DNA of 21,367 nucleotides, from positions 1 through 21,367 of the IMG/VR virus record IMGVR_UViG_3300010354_000819. One strand, 5' to 3'. Made by a program: the position numbers and the translations under genes. The notes under the pieces are model-generated. The model saw nothing but the letters and a program-made list of their open reading frames with translations. It was not told the DNA's origin and did no database searches. The DNA is from a virus. The first letter of the stretch is position 1; each line of letters begins with the position of its first letter. This document shows positions 1-6,675 of the stretch, piece by piece.

Positions 1-1
1 A

Positions 2-1399
2 ACAGCCACTTTTCTAAAGCAAAAATGGAAAGAAATAGGATGGTGGATGAAATCATATATGTTAATTGCCACGCTATTTCTTATGGCAATAACGTCTATT
101 GGTATATATGGATATTTGAGTGCGGGATATACAGCAACATCTATTGCCGTTCAAGGATATGAACAAAACATAGAATCTAATAATACCAAGATAGCAGAGT
201 TTGAGAAAGAAATAGAAACTATCAAGAAGTCTGATTATAACTCGGAAGAAATAGCGGGTATTGATGCCAACAGAAAAAAGTTCATAGAACAAAAACTTCA
301 AGTTGTAGCACAAAAAAATCAGCAGATAGAAAGCATTCGTAAATCAGCAAATACAACACAGGATGCTTCGGCAGATATAGCAGCAGCAAAACAGGCTCTT
401 GAAATATCTAAATCTTCAACCGACACTGATATAGCCAGAGAACTTGAGCAGATAAAACTATTCAATGCCAGATTGGAAATATTAGACAAAGAAGTTCAGA
501 AATGGATGGACCAAGGTACGGGTGGGTTGTTTGGTAAAAATGGACTAAACCAAGCCAGGGTTGTAAAAGAAGGTCAAGCAAAAGAACGTGCCGAAATAGA
601 TGAAAAGATAAAATCATCACAAGACAGAATAAGCAAACTGCGTGAGCAATATGCGTCGCAGATGAAAGAGTATAATGACCGTGTAGCAGCAATAGAAAGC
701 AGAAGCAAAGGCCAACGCAGTGATATAGAAACAAACGTCAAGAAACTTGAAAAGGATATTGAAGAAATAATGGCGTCCATAGACGCATATAACAAAGAAT
801 CTGACAATAAAGTATCATCGCTAAACAGCAAAAAGGATGAACTCGCAGACGTTGGAAAGAAGAAAGTAATAGAATATCAAACCCAGATACAATCTTTACG
901 TAACCAAAATACGGACTTCAAAGATAAGATAGTAAAAACGGACGTTGGTACTTTTAAATTCATAGCAAATAGTCTTGGCATCCCTTTGGATGCTGCGGTC
1001 AATTATTTCATATGGTCCATAATGCTTGTATTCGATCCATTAGCTGTATGTTTGATACTAGCATACAATGTATTGATTGAAAAAAAGAAAAAAGAAGACC
1101 CATCGCCATCTCCAACTACTACCCCAACAGCCACACCTGCGGTTACTCCGACCGCCACTCCTGCGGTTACTCCGACGGTTACACCGTCACCTACGCCATC
1201 AATTGTTTTAGAGCAAATTTCACCTACTCCGGAACCAACACAGGAGCAACCGCCAGAACCATCTCAAGAAATTGCAATTACTGATCCGTATAACGAGGAG
1301 CTAAAAAATAGAACAGAATCGTTGCCAATAGAACCTTCTCCCACCCCATCCGGACCGTTTTTGAGAGAGTCTGAATATTTTAGTCGCCCACAACCATAA
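2..1399 (+). CDS. Membrane-anchored coiled-coil protein with Pro/Thr-rich tail (5' partial)
   Basis: I cannot assign a function. The first ATG that gives a sensible protein is at 47, but the frame stays open to base 2 (it reads ...KQKWKEIGWW before that Met), so the gene very likely begins outside the window. Counting from the Met at 47, a hydrophobic span lies at about residues 4-25. Long charged alpha-helical, coiled-coil-like sequence covers about 40-300. A second hydrophobic region at about 303-345 (IMLVFDPLAVCLILAYN) is followed by the basic stop-transfer stretch EKKKKED. The rest, about 350-450, is a Pro/Thr/Ser-rich tail with a tandem repeat, probably disordered. The layout suggests an inner-membrane protein with a long helical domain between two spans, as seen in uncharacterised membrane proteins of large environmental phages (family recollection, not checked). 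A role in lysis, superinfection exclusion or virion assembly is possible, but nothing here decides between them. Confidence 0.75.
   Translation, partial: TATFLKQKWKEIGWWMKSYMLIATLFLMAITSIGIYGYLSAGYTATSIAVQGYEQNIESNNTKIAEFEKEIETIKKSDYNSEEIAGIDANRKKFIEQKLQVVAQKNQQIESIRKSANTTQDASADIAAAKQALEISKSSTDTDIARELEQIKLFNARLEILDKEVQKWMDQGTGGLFGKNGLNQARVVKEGQAKERAEIDEKIKSSQDRISKLREQYASQMKEYNDRVAAIESRSKGQRSDIETNVKKLEKDIEEIMASIDAYNKESDNKVSSLNSKKDELADVGKKKVIEYQTQIQSLRNQNTDFKDKIVKTDVGTFKFIANSLGIPLDAAVNYFIWSIMLVFDPLAVCLILAYNVLIEKKKKEDPSPSPTTTPTATPAVTPTATPAVTPTVTPSPTPSIVLEQISPTPEPTQEQPPEPSQEIAITDPYNEELKNRTESLPIEPSPTPSGPFLRESEYFSRPQP
1124..1183 (+). repeat. Tandem 24-bp repeat encoding PTATPAVT
   Basis: Two in-frame 24-base units (1124-1147 and 1148-1171) encode PTATPAVT twice, and a degenerate third copy (PTVT) follows. 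The units differ only at synonymous positions. They sit in the Pro/Thr-rich C-terminal tail of the membrane coiled-coil protein and probably vary in copy number between relatives by slippage or recombination. Confidence 0.85.
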
Positions 1400-1401
1400 A
1401 A

Positions 1402-1433
1402 TTGTTTTATTATAATTTGACAAAATAAAACAA
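1402..1433 (+). repeat. Perfect 10-bp inverted repeat, 12-base loop
   Basis: TTGTTTTATT at 1402-1411 is exactly reverse-complementary to AATAAAACAA at 1424-1433, with a 12-base loop. It starts three bases after the stop codon of the upstream gene. The stem has only two G-C pairs, so it would be a weak terminator. It may instead be an operator, because the loop contains the possible -35 hexamer of the downstream promoter. Confidence 0.6.
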
Positions 1434-1444
1434 ATAGATATATA
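1417..1444 (+). promoter_or_regulatory. Possible sigma70-type promoter for def
   Basis: TTGACA at 1417-1422 matches the -35 consensus exactly. TATATA at 1439-1444 lies 16 bases downstream as a candidate -10; a register two bases later would give an 18-base spacer. This is the only place in the window where I noticed a full -35/-10 pair. It would allow expression of def and the late-sigma gene by host polymerase. In A/T-rich sequence a chance match is possible. Confidence 0.45.
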
Positions 1445-1472
1445 TGTGAATTGTATAACAAATATTCACATA
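1443..1472 (+). repeat. Perfect 9-bp inverted repeat abutting the def start codon
   Basis: TATGTGAAT at 1443-1451 pairs exactly with ATTCACATA at 1464-1472, leaving a 12-base loop. The right arm ends two bases before the def ATG at 1474. In RNA it would occupy the ribosome-landing region; as DNA it could be a repressor operator. No Shine-Dalgarno sequence is visible here. Confidence 0.6.
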
Positions 1473-1473
1473 C

Positions 1474-2091
1474 ATGAGTTACAAAATAATCAAAGATAAA
1501 GATTATCTACGCAAACCGACAAGTCCGGTTGCTTCAATAGAAGAAGGTCAAGAAATAGCAAATAAACTGATAGAAACATTGGATTCGTTGCCATCTGGAG
1601 GAGTGGGGCTTTCCGCCAACCAAATTGGAATATCCAAGAGTGTATCTGTTATTAGAGCCAGAAAAGGTCAATCTCCTGTTATTTTAATGAATCCAGTTAT
1701 AACAGAAGTTAGCGACGAAAATGTTATTTATTTGGAAGGCTGCTTAAGTTTGCCTGGTAAAAGTTGCAATACTTTGCGTAAAATGAGAGTGACGGTAACT
1801 ACGCTCAATCACGCCAATCCTATCCCTTTTGGTCCAGATACAAATCCCCCCACCAAGGAGAGTGTATACGACGACGTTGGACTACTTGAATCAATTTGCG
1901 TTCAACACGAGATAGATCATCTAAATGGAAAACTTATGATCGACGAAGGTACCAAGTTTATCAAACAAGCCGAAAAAAAGGTAAAACATGGTAGAAATGA
2001 CAAAGTAATCGTAGAAAAAAATGGAGATACGCAATATATAAAATATAAGAAAGCTTTGGAACTCGTTGAACAAGGATGGAAAATACTATGA
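1474..2091 (+). CDS. def: Peptide deformylase
   Basis: This enzyme removes the N-formyl group from nascent proteins in the cytoplasm. All three family motifs are present: motif I GVGLSANQ at residues 43-50, motif II EGCLS at 88-92 and motif III HEIDH at 145-149. Cys90, His145 and His149 are the expected metal ligands and Glu146 the catalytic residue, so the enzyme should be active. The 205-residue protein is longer than the usual 165-190. About 50 residues follow motif III and end in QYIKYKKALELVEQGWKIL, which looks like an added helical tail. The start at 1474 gives the normal N-terminus (a degradable Met-Ser) and lies just after an inverted repeat. The stop overlaps the next start (ATGA). 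Phage deformylases are known from marine myoviruses; here it neighbours the late sigma factor rather than metabolic genes. Confidence 0.96.
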   Translation: MSYKIIKDKDYLRKPTSPVASIEEGQEIANKLIETLDSLPSGGVGLSANQIGISKSVSVIRARKGQSPVILMNPVITEVSDENVIYLEGCLSLPGKSCNTLRKMRVTVTTLNHANPIPFGPDTNPPTKESVYDDVGLLESICVQHEIDHLNGKLMIDEGTKFIKQAEKKVKHGRNDKVIVEKNGDTQYIKYKKALELVEQGWKIL

Positions 2092-2240
2092 AAATTGACC
2101 CTGACAATATTGAGGAAGTTAAAGAACTATTGGAATATGCTCTCGACAGCCGCAGTTGGCCTTCGGTTGAAGAAGCTTTATACATAATCAAAGAAGAACT
2201 TGGTTATGAAATAGAAGAAGACGAAGAGGACGAAGAATAA
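2088..2240 (+). CDS. Small acidic protein, 50 aa
   Basis: The start codon overlaps the def stop (ATGA at 2088-2091), so translation is probably coupled. The 50 residues begin MKIDPDNIEEVKELLEYAL and end in the strongly acidic EIEEDEEDEE. The body looks like two short amphipathic helices (about residues 7-20 and 26-38). The frame fills the gap exactly between def and the next start at 2244, which supports it being a real gene. I do not recognise a family. The acidic tail could suit a DNA mimic or a small protein-binding partner, but that is speculation. Confidence 0.7.
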   Translation: MKIDPDNIEEVKELLEYALDSRSWPSVEEALYIIKEELGYEIEEDEEDEE

Positions 2241-2243
2241 AAT

Positions 2244-2498
2244 ATGTGGTTATTGTGGACGTTAATGGTTATATTTTTCCTAACGACAAGTGCGTTGGGA
2301 TATGCGTGCTACAATCTTCTTAAAAAGATTGAAGTTTATGAAGACTGGCTTGATATGTTTCGCAGCGAAATAGATCAAGTTTATTCAAGAATAAAGGCAA
2401 TTGATGATAAAAACTTGTTTGAAAAAGATGACGATGTCGGATTTGTTTTTTCAGAAATTGTAAGAATAACAAAAGAGTTCGACGAAAAAATTAAATAA
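2244..2498 (+). CDS. Small single-span membrane protein, 84 aa
   Basis: The N-terminus, about residues 1-26 (MWLLWTLMVIFFLTTSALGY and on), is one hydrophobic span, with no clear signal-peptidase site. The remaining 58 residues are charged and helical, consistent with a short coiled coil (YEDWLDMFRSEIDQVYSRI). The expected topology is an N-terminal anchor with a cytoplasmic or periplasmic helical domain. The gene starts three bases after the previous stop and ends three bases before the next start, so it belongs to the def-sigma transcription unit. Small spanin- or holin-like proteins can look like this, but no lipobox or endolysin neighbour supports a lysis role. Function unknown. Confidence 0.75.
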   Translation: MWLLWTLMVIFFLTTSALGYACYNLLKKIEVYEDWLDMFRSEIDQVYSRIKAIDDKNLFEKDDDVGFVFSEIVRITKEFDEKIK

Positions 2499-2501
2499 AA
2501 T

Positions 2502-3401
2502 ATGAAGAAAAAAAAGATTTTCAAAAAAATCAAAAAGCAAAAGAGTATCAAGAAAATAAAAAAAATTTCTAAAGCTCAAAAAAATAATAAAAACGAAAAT
2601 AAGGTAAAAAAGCCAATACACCAGATCGTCGAAACAACCCACGAAGTTATAAAACGACCTAGAGGTAGACCGAAGGGTGCAAAGAATAAAAAAATAGAGG
2701 GAACTGCACCCAAAAGCTCAAATGTATACTTCACCCCAGAAACAGAAGCGGCTATTATAGCATATAATAAATCGGAAGATCCGCGAGAAAAGGACAAAAT
2801 ATACAACGACTATATTCAGCAGGCGTTTTTTAAGATAGCAGAAAACGTTTATAACACGTTCAAGTTTAGTTATGCGGATGTAAGCCCAATCGAAATTCAA
2901 AAGCAAGCTATATCTCATATGGTGGCTAATATAGACAAATATGAGCCAGGCAAGGGTAAGGCATTCAGTTATTTTAGTATTGTTGCTAAGAACTGGTTTA
3001 TTTTAGACAATAATACAACATACAAGCGATTCAAAAAGCACGTGGAAATATGTGAACAAACTGGTGAATCTGGCGAGTTTGTTGTAGAACCAGAACACGA
3101 AAAACAAGAAAGCGAAACAAGAGAATTTATAGAACTTATGGTGGATTATTGGGATAAGAATGTGCATAAAATGTTTACCAAAGAAAAAGATCTTAAGATT
3201 GCACACGCGGTCATAGAAATATTCAGAAACGCGGATCGTATAGATGTATTTAACAAAAAAGCACTTTATTTATATATACGAGAAATTGCAGACTGCCAGA
3301 CCCAGAAAATTACTAAAGTAATCAACAAAATGAAGGCTACCCAGCAAAACATCGCCGAAGAGTACCTTAACCGTGGTACAATCAGCGGAATAAGAGTTTA
3401 A
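2502..3401 (+). CDS. 55: T4 gp55-like late-transcription sigma factor with N-terminal Lys-rich/AT-hook extension
   Basis: This protein probably binds host RNA polymerase core and directs it to late promoters. The central part (about residues 95-180) resembles the sigma region-2-like part of T4 gp55. ISHMVANIDKYEPGKGKAFS followed by YFSIVAKNWFILDNN parallels the T4 gp55 segment in which a helix is followed by an aromatic, Asn-rich stretch. About 70 extra residues precede it: an extremely Lys-rich tract (1-37) and the AT-hook-like core RPRGRPKG at 52-59 (bases 2655-2678). The C-terminus (about 225-280, KKALYLYIREIADCQTQ and on) looks like a helix-turn-helix of the region-4 type. I do not see the hydrophobic/acidic clamp-binding tail of T4 gp55. 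T4-late-like motifs occur at several gene boundaries in this window, which supports the role. Assignment is by motif memory, not by search. Confidence 0.75.
   Translation: MKKKKIFKKIKKQKSIKKIKKISKAQKNNKNENKVKKPIHQIVETTHEVIKRPRGRPKGAKNKKIEGTAPKSSNVYFTPETEAAIIAYNKSEDPREKDKIYNDYIQQAFFKIAENVYNTFKFSYADVSPIEIQKQAISHMVANIDKYEPGKGKAFSYFSIVAKNWFILDNNTTYKRFKKHVEICEQTGESGEFVVEPEHEKQESETREFIELMVDYWDKNVHKMFTKEKDLKIAHAVIEIFRNADRIDVFNKKALYLYIREIADCQTQKITKVINKMKATQQNIAEEYLNRGTISGIRV
2655..2678 (+). other. AT-hook-like motif in the sigma protein
   Basis: The codons at 2655-2678 read RPRGRPKG, which contains the Arg-Gly-Arg-Pro core of AT-hooks that sit in the minor groove of A/T-rich DNA. It is flanked by basic residues (VIK before, AKNKK after), as is usual for functional hooks. 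Confidence 0.65.
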
Positions 3402-3409
3402 ATATATAT

Positions 3410-3426
3410 TATAAATACTATTTATA
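3410..3426 (+). promoter_or_regulatory. Palindromic T4-late-type promoter motif
   Basis: TATAAATA at 3410-3417 is identical to the T4 late-promoter -10 consensus. After a single C it is followed by its exact reverse complement TATTTATA at 3419-3426, giving a 17-base hyphenated palindrome. The gene start lies three bases further on. The first half would give a leader of only a few bases. Confidence 0.55.
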
Positions 3427-3429
3427 GTA

Positions 3430-3807
3430 ATGGACAATGATATTGAAATATTCAAAGGTAAAAACTTCTCCGACCTGTGTAAAGACATAGTTAAAAACAG
3501 CGAAGAAAAGAAGAATCAAATAGATATTTTGATAACCGATCTTCGTGATATGATCAAAACGGTCAATGATGCTACTATGATAGTGCCATTGCTTAAAGAG
3601 TATTTTGATGTTGGTGTAAGAAACGACGAACAACTTATTAAACTTGCTGCCATTATACAAAGACTAATGAGTGGCAAGGGTGGAGCAGAAGGTGAAGGCG
3701 GTTCTATGCTTCTTACAGAAGAAGAACGAAAGCAACTTATGGCAACAGTTGAAGAAACTGCAAAGCACGTTGCTAAATTGGAAGTTCCCGATAAAAAACA
3801 AAAGTAA
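3430..3807 (+). CDS. Uncharacterised helical phage protein, 125 aa
   Basis: I do not recognise a function. The sequence is largely alpha-helical: residues 10-80 carry heptad-like hydrophobics (LCKDIVKNSEEKKNQIDILI and LIKLAAIIQRLM). A Gly/Glu-rich hinge follows (SGKGGAEGEGGS, 81-92), then a second charged helix (TEEERKQLMATVEETAKHVA) and a Lys-rich end. There is no signal peptide and no membrane span. It follows a late-type promoter motif and ends three bases before the spike gene, so it is probably made with the baseplate proteins. A small assembly factor or chaperone is a reasonable guess; a small terminase subunit is less likely because no terminase gene is nearby. Confidence 0.7.
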   Translation: MDNDIEIFKGKNFSDLCKDIVKNSEEKKNQIDILITDLRDMIKTVNDATMIVPLLKEYFDVGVRNDEQLIKLAAIIQRLMSGKGGAEGEGGSMLLTEEERKQLMATVEETAKHVAKLEVPDKKQK

Positions 3808-3810
3808 TTT

Positions 3811-5235
3811 ATGGCATACAATATCGTGGAGAAACGTGGAGAACAAAGCGTCAAGCAAGATGATATGCTTGCGTCAAAGCGATTTGTAATCGAAAGAAAA
3901 CCAGATTCTGTATTTTTTTATGAACTGGAAGAAGCGGTTGTGTTGGATGTTGTGATGGACGAAAATCATCCGATAGTAACCGAAACAAACTTAGATCCAG
4001 AAACTTGGCCACCAAATGTAGATGGTAGCAAGCCTAATGGAAATGATAAAAATTTTTCTTGGATAGGTAGAATAAAATTCAGATTTTTAAATAGCCAAAA
4101 GAACACAGAGAAGGAAGTATTATATTGGGCATATCCAATGGAAAACACGGGTATTATTGAATATCCACTGCTGAATGAAATTGTTGTGGTTGGACAATAC
4201 ATGGATATGTATTTTTATACCAAAAAGTTGAATGTAAATTCTACTGTAAATGCGAATGCTGATTTTTCAGCGGAAAGGAACTCTGGTTTTGTAGATGAAA
4301 ATATAAACGAGTATACAGGAGAACCATACAACGGTCCAAAATCGCAAATTAATTTTAGTGGCGGAGAAGACTATACCGGCGTTTTAGGTAGTTATTTTAA
4401 ATTTAATCCAAAGATACGCACGTTAAAATCGTATGAAGGAGACACCATCCTGCAATCTAGGTTTGGTTCATCTATAAGATTTGGAGCATATGACAATAAT
4501 CGCGGAAACGACAATGGACTAGGAGAATATTCGGACAAAGGCGGAAATCCGATGATCTTGTTAAGAAATCGTCAAGCGCCCATAAATATTCCACAAGGAA
4601 AAACGGGAAAAGGTTATACGGTTGAAGATATAAATAAAGATGGATCTTCTGTACATATTACTTCAGGTAAAACAATTTCAAATTTTTCTCCCACGACCAC
4701 CACGGGAATGATAAACGTGACGAAAGGTATTCCTTTTCCAAAATTGGATGGAGATCAAATAGTAATAAACAGTGACAGGTTAGTATTTTCGTCGAGATCG
4801 AACGAAATGATGTTTTTTGCTAAAAAAGCAATAACAATTACTACTGACCAAATATTAAGTTTGAATTCGTATGGAAATACCACCATCACGGCAAACAAAG
4901 GTATAATGACACTGAATGCACCAAAAATATATTTAAATTTTAATACAGAAGGTGCAAATGACCAGCCCGCACTCTTGGGAAGAACTACAGTATTGTGGCT
5001 GTATTCGCTTTGCGACTGGATGCTTTTGAGCGTTAATACTCAAATACAAATACTTATTTCCACAATTTCGCATTTTCATATGACAAAAGTTGGACCGACT
5101 ACTCCCGCATTACCACCGGCAGCGGTTGCTTGGGCAGAACAGTTACAATCCTTGTATGCATCGCAGATAAGTTTGACATCATTGCGGTCTCAACTTAGTA
5201 CGTTGATGAGCAGCCGTGTATTTTTGGGAGGTTAA
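3811..5235 (+). CDS. gp5/gpV-like baseplate central spike protein, no lysozyme domain
   Basis: This is probably the trimeric needle at the tip of the contractile tail tube that pierces the host envelope. Residues about 35-140 contain beta-rich sequence (WIGRIKFRF, VLYWAYPM, NEIVVVGQYMDMYFYTKK) compatible with the gp5/gpV OB-fold. The segment YEGDTILQSRFGSSIRFG at 208-225 is typical of phage and VgrG-like spikes at the entry to the beta-helix. Residues about 310-390 (DQIVINSDRLVFSSRSNEMM, ITITTDQILSLNS, NTTITANKGIMTLNAPKIYL) look like short beta-helix strands. A His-containing HFHMTKVGPTTPALPP lies near the C-terminus. I see neither the T4 gp5 lysozyme domain nor a PAAR motif. It sits three bases after the preceding gene and upstream of gp25 and gp6, as expected for hub genes. 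Confidence 0.75.
   Translation: MAYNIVEKRGEQSVKQDDMLASKRFVIERKPDSVFFYELEEAVVLDVVMDENHPIVTETNLDPETWPPNVDGSKPNGNDKNFSWIGRIKFRFLNSQKNTEKEVLYWAYPMENTGIIEYPLLNEIVVVGQYMDMYFYTKKLNVNSTVNANADFSAERNSGFVDENINEYTGEPYNGPKSQINFSGGEDYTGVLGSYFKFNPKIRTLKSYEGDTILQSRFGSSIRFGAYDNNRGNDNGLGEYSDKGGNPMILLRNRQAPINIPQGKTGKGYTVEDINKDGSSVHITSGKTISNFSPTTTTGMINVTKGIPFPKLDGDQIVINSDRLVFSSRSNEMMFFAKKAITITTDQILSLNSYGNTTITANKGIMTLNAPKIYLNFNTEGANDQPALLGRTTVLWLYSLCDWMLLSVNTQIQILISTISHFHMTKVGPTTPALPPAAVAWAEQLQSLYASQISLTSLRSQLSTLMSSRVFLGG
5226..5231 (+). promoter_or_regulatory. Shine-Dalgarno GGGAGG
   Basis: GGGAGG lies 7 bases before the ATG at 5239, inside the last Gly-Gly codons of the spike gene. It is one of only two strong ribosome-binding sites seen in the window. 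The coding constraint (LGG-stop) could also explain it. Confidence 0.6.
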
Positions 5236-5238
5236 TTT

Positions 5239-6177
5239 ATGCCAGCTGTACCAATAATACAAGCACCACAACTTAATGTCTCAAGGCCATCCACATCGAT
5301 TGCCTCGGCAGCATCATCCCCTATTAGTATAGGAACAGCCGGTACAAGTTTTTTAAATCCATCTTCTGCTACAAATTTATCTCTACGATCTATAAGTGCT
5401 CCCAACGTAAACATCACTGGAACAATTTCCAGTGGAGCAAATTTAAATTTGAGTGGAGTTGGTCAACAACTTGGAGCGCCTACTAGCATCGGACAAGTTG
5501 CTTCTGGGTTTGGTGTACCGACTTCATTGCCATCGGTTGGGCAATCACTTAATACTTTTGGTCTACCATCATCTCTACCGTCATTTAATGCAACTATCCC
5601 GCAAATAAATCTCAATTTACAAGGATTACAGTTCCCCAAACTGCCAGAATTTCCTGGTATAGATATGGCTGGTATAAATCTTGGGGCCGGTCCAAAGTTT
5701 ATATCAGAGCAGATATCAAAATATAAATCGATTGTTCCTCCGTTTGTACCTGGATTAAAAATAAATATGGGAATGGCTATGGCGGCGGTATCTATAATCA
5801 AGGCAGCAATGTCTGCAAATCCTAGTGAATTATTAAAACATCTACTATCCAGCGTCGTCGATGACCTAAAAGGTCAAGTAGCCGACCAATTAAAAAGTGC
5901 GGTCGATTCTACCGGAGTTAATGCGATCCAAGGACAAATTAATGGGGTTCAAGGACAATTAAGCGGTGTAGTAGATGGTGCAAAGGGATCATTCGTTGAC
6001 GAATTCAATCGAACGAATCCTCCACAAACAACCACCGATGAAGACGGTAACACTATAGAAATATCAGTACCAAAGCCAGATTTATCCGGATTTCCGGATG
6101 TCAAAATATCATCTAACACAGGTGAAAGCACCAATAGATCAAATTTGGGAACATTTACATCTCCTCCAACTGGATGA
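5239..6177 (+). CDS. Ser/Pro/Gly/Asn-rich probable baseplate-associated protein, 312 aa
   Basis: I do not recognise a family. The composition is strongly biased to Ser, Thr, Pro, Gly, Asn and Gln, and I see no Cys or Trp. Internal near-repeats include FGVPTSLPSVGQS (91-103) against FGLPSSLPSFNAT (107-119), and IQGQING against VQGQLSG (230-243). A hydrophobic helix (about 176-192, MGMAMAAVSIIKAAM) is followed by a helical region (195-225). The C-terminus is again low-complexity. The pattern resembles an extended, oligomeric structural protein rather than an enzyme. Its position between the spike and gp25, with a good SD and a 3-base gap, suggests a hub or tail-tube-tip component made together with the spike. 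Confidence 0.75.
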   Translation: MPAVPIIQAPQLNVSRPSTSIASAASSPISIGTAGTSFLNPSSATNLSLRSISAPNVNITGTISSGANLNLSGVGQQLGAPTSIGQVASGFGVPTSLPSVGQSLNTFGLPSSLPSFNATIPQINLNLQGLQFPKLPEFPGIDMAGINLGAGPKFISEQISKYKSIVPPFVPGLKINMGMAMAAVSIIKAAMSANPSELLKHLLSSVVDDLKGQVADQLKSAVDSTGVNAIQGQINGVQGQLSGVVDGAKGSFVDEFNRTNPPQTTTDEDGNTIEISVPKPDLSGFPDVKISSNTGESTNRSNLGTFTSPPTG

Positions 6178-6190
6178 TTATTTAAAATAA

Positions 6191-6204
6191 CATATATTTA
6201 TATA
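6191..6204 (+). promoter_or_regulatory. ATATTTAT late-promoter-like motif
   Basis: The gap contains CATATATTTATATA at 6191-6204, with the ATATTTAT core at 6194-6201, 16 bases before the ATG at 6218. The same core lies upstream of at least five other genes in this window. TATTTATA here is the reverse complement of the T4 late consensus, so it could act as a promoter in a variant form. Confidence 0.4.
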
Positions 6205-6217
6205 AAGCATCATATAT

Positions 6218-6670
6218 ATGAAAAAGAACGAACTAGTAGATATTATAAGAACTATCGTAAAAGAAGAAGTGCACAACGCCCTTCCACAGTTATTGATGGA
6301 AGTACTGGCAGAAAAAATGACCGAAAACTCGGCCACAATATTGGAATCCAATAAAACTCCAACAACCAAACAAAAAAGTCCAAATTTTAATGTTGGATTG
6401 GAGGAGCCATTAAAAAAGCAGCCGATTCAAGCGCCTAAAATGTTTACTAAAAATCCGTTATTGAATCAGGTGTTGAATGAAACTGTGGGAGGCGTTCCTA
6501 CAGAAGAACAAACTTCAACTCCTTCCGCAATTGATGTAATAAAAACTTTACCAAAAGAAGCATTGAACGAAAACAAGGAAGTTGCTGCGGTAGCAAATGC
6601 ATTGACCAGAGATTATTCTAAACTTATAAAAGCAGCCGACGCTAAAGCGAAAGCAAAGCGTCCATTATAA
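6218..6670 (+). CDS. Uncharacterised helical phage protein, 150 aa
   Basis: No function can be assigned. The N-terminal 35 residues form a strongly amphipathic helix (ELVDIIRTIVKEEVHNALPQ, then LLMEVLAEKM). Similar Lys/Glu-rich helical starts occur in many uncharacterised proteins of large phages and may be oligomerisation or capsid/baseplate docking elements (recollection only). The middle is Pro/Gln/Thr/Lys-rich and probably flexible. Residues about 80-110 and 118-145 look helical, and the end is basic (AKAKAKRPL). There is no signal peptide and no membrane span. It follows a late-promoter-like motif and ends five bases before gp25, so it is probably an accessory structural or assembly protein of the wedge. 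Confidence 0.7.
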   Translation: MKKNELVDIIRTIVKEEVHNALPQLLMEVLAEKMTENSATILESNKTPTTKQKSPNFNVGLEEPLKKQPIQAPKMFTKNPLLNQVLNETVGGVPTEEQTSTPSAIDVIKTLPKEALNENKEVAAVANALTRDYSKLIKAADAKAKAKRPL

Positions 6671-6675
6671 ATTAA

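Noticed and set aside
1124-1183. Short tandem repeats as a possible CRISPR-like array
   Set aside because: The units are contiguous, without spacers, and encode an in-frame Pro/Thr protein repeat.
3430-3807. Small terminase subunit for the 125-aa helical protein
   Set aside because: No large terminase or portal gene is in the window and no helix-turn-helix is visible; length alone is not evidence.
3671-3889. A 72-aa + strand frame spanning the 3807/3811 gene junction
   Set aside because: It lies across two well-supported genes in another frame, has no family features and looks like a shadow frame.
5463-5801. Long minus-strand frames (for example here and at 3516-3854 and 14108-14422)
   Set aside because: They lie opposite strongly supported + strand genes, have implausible compositions and no initiation signals.
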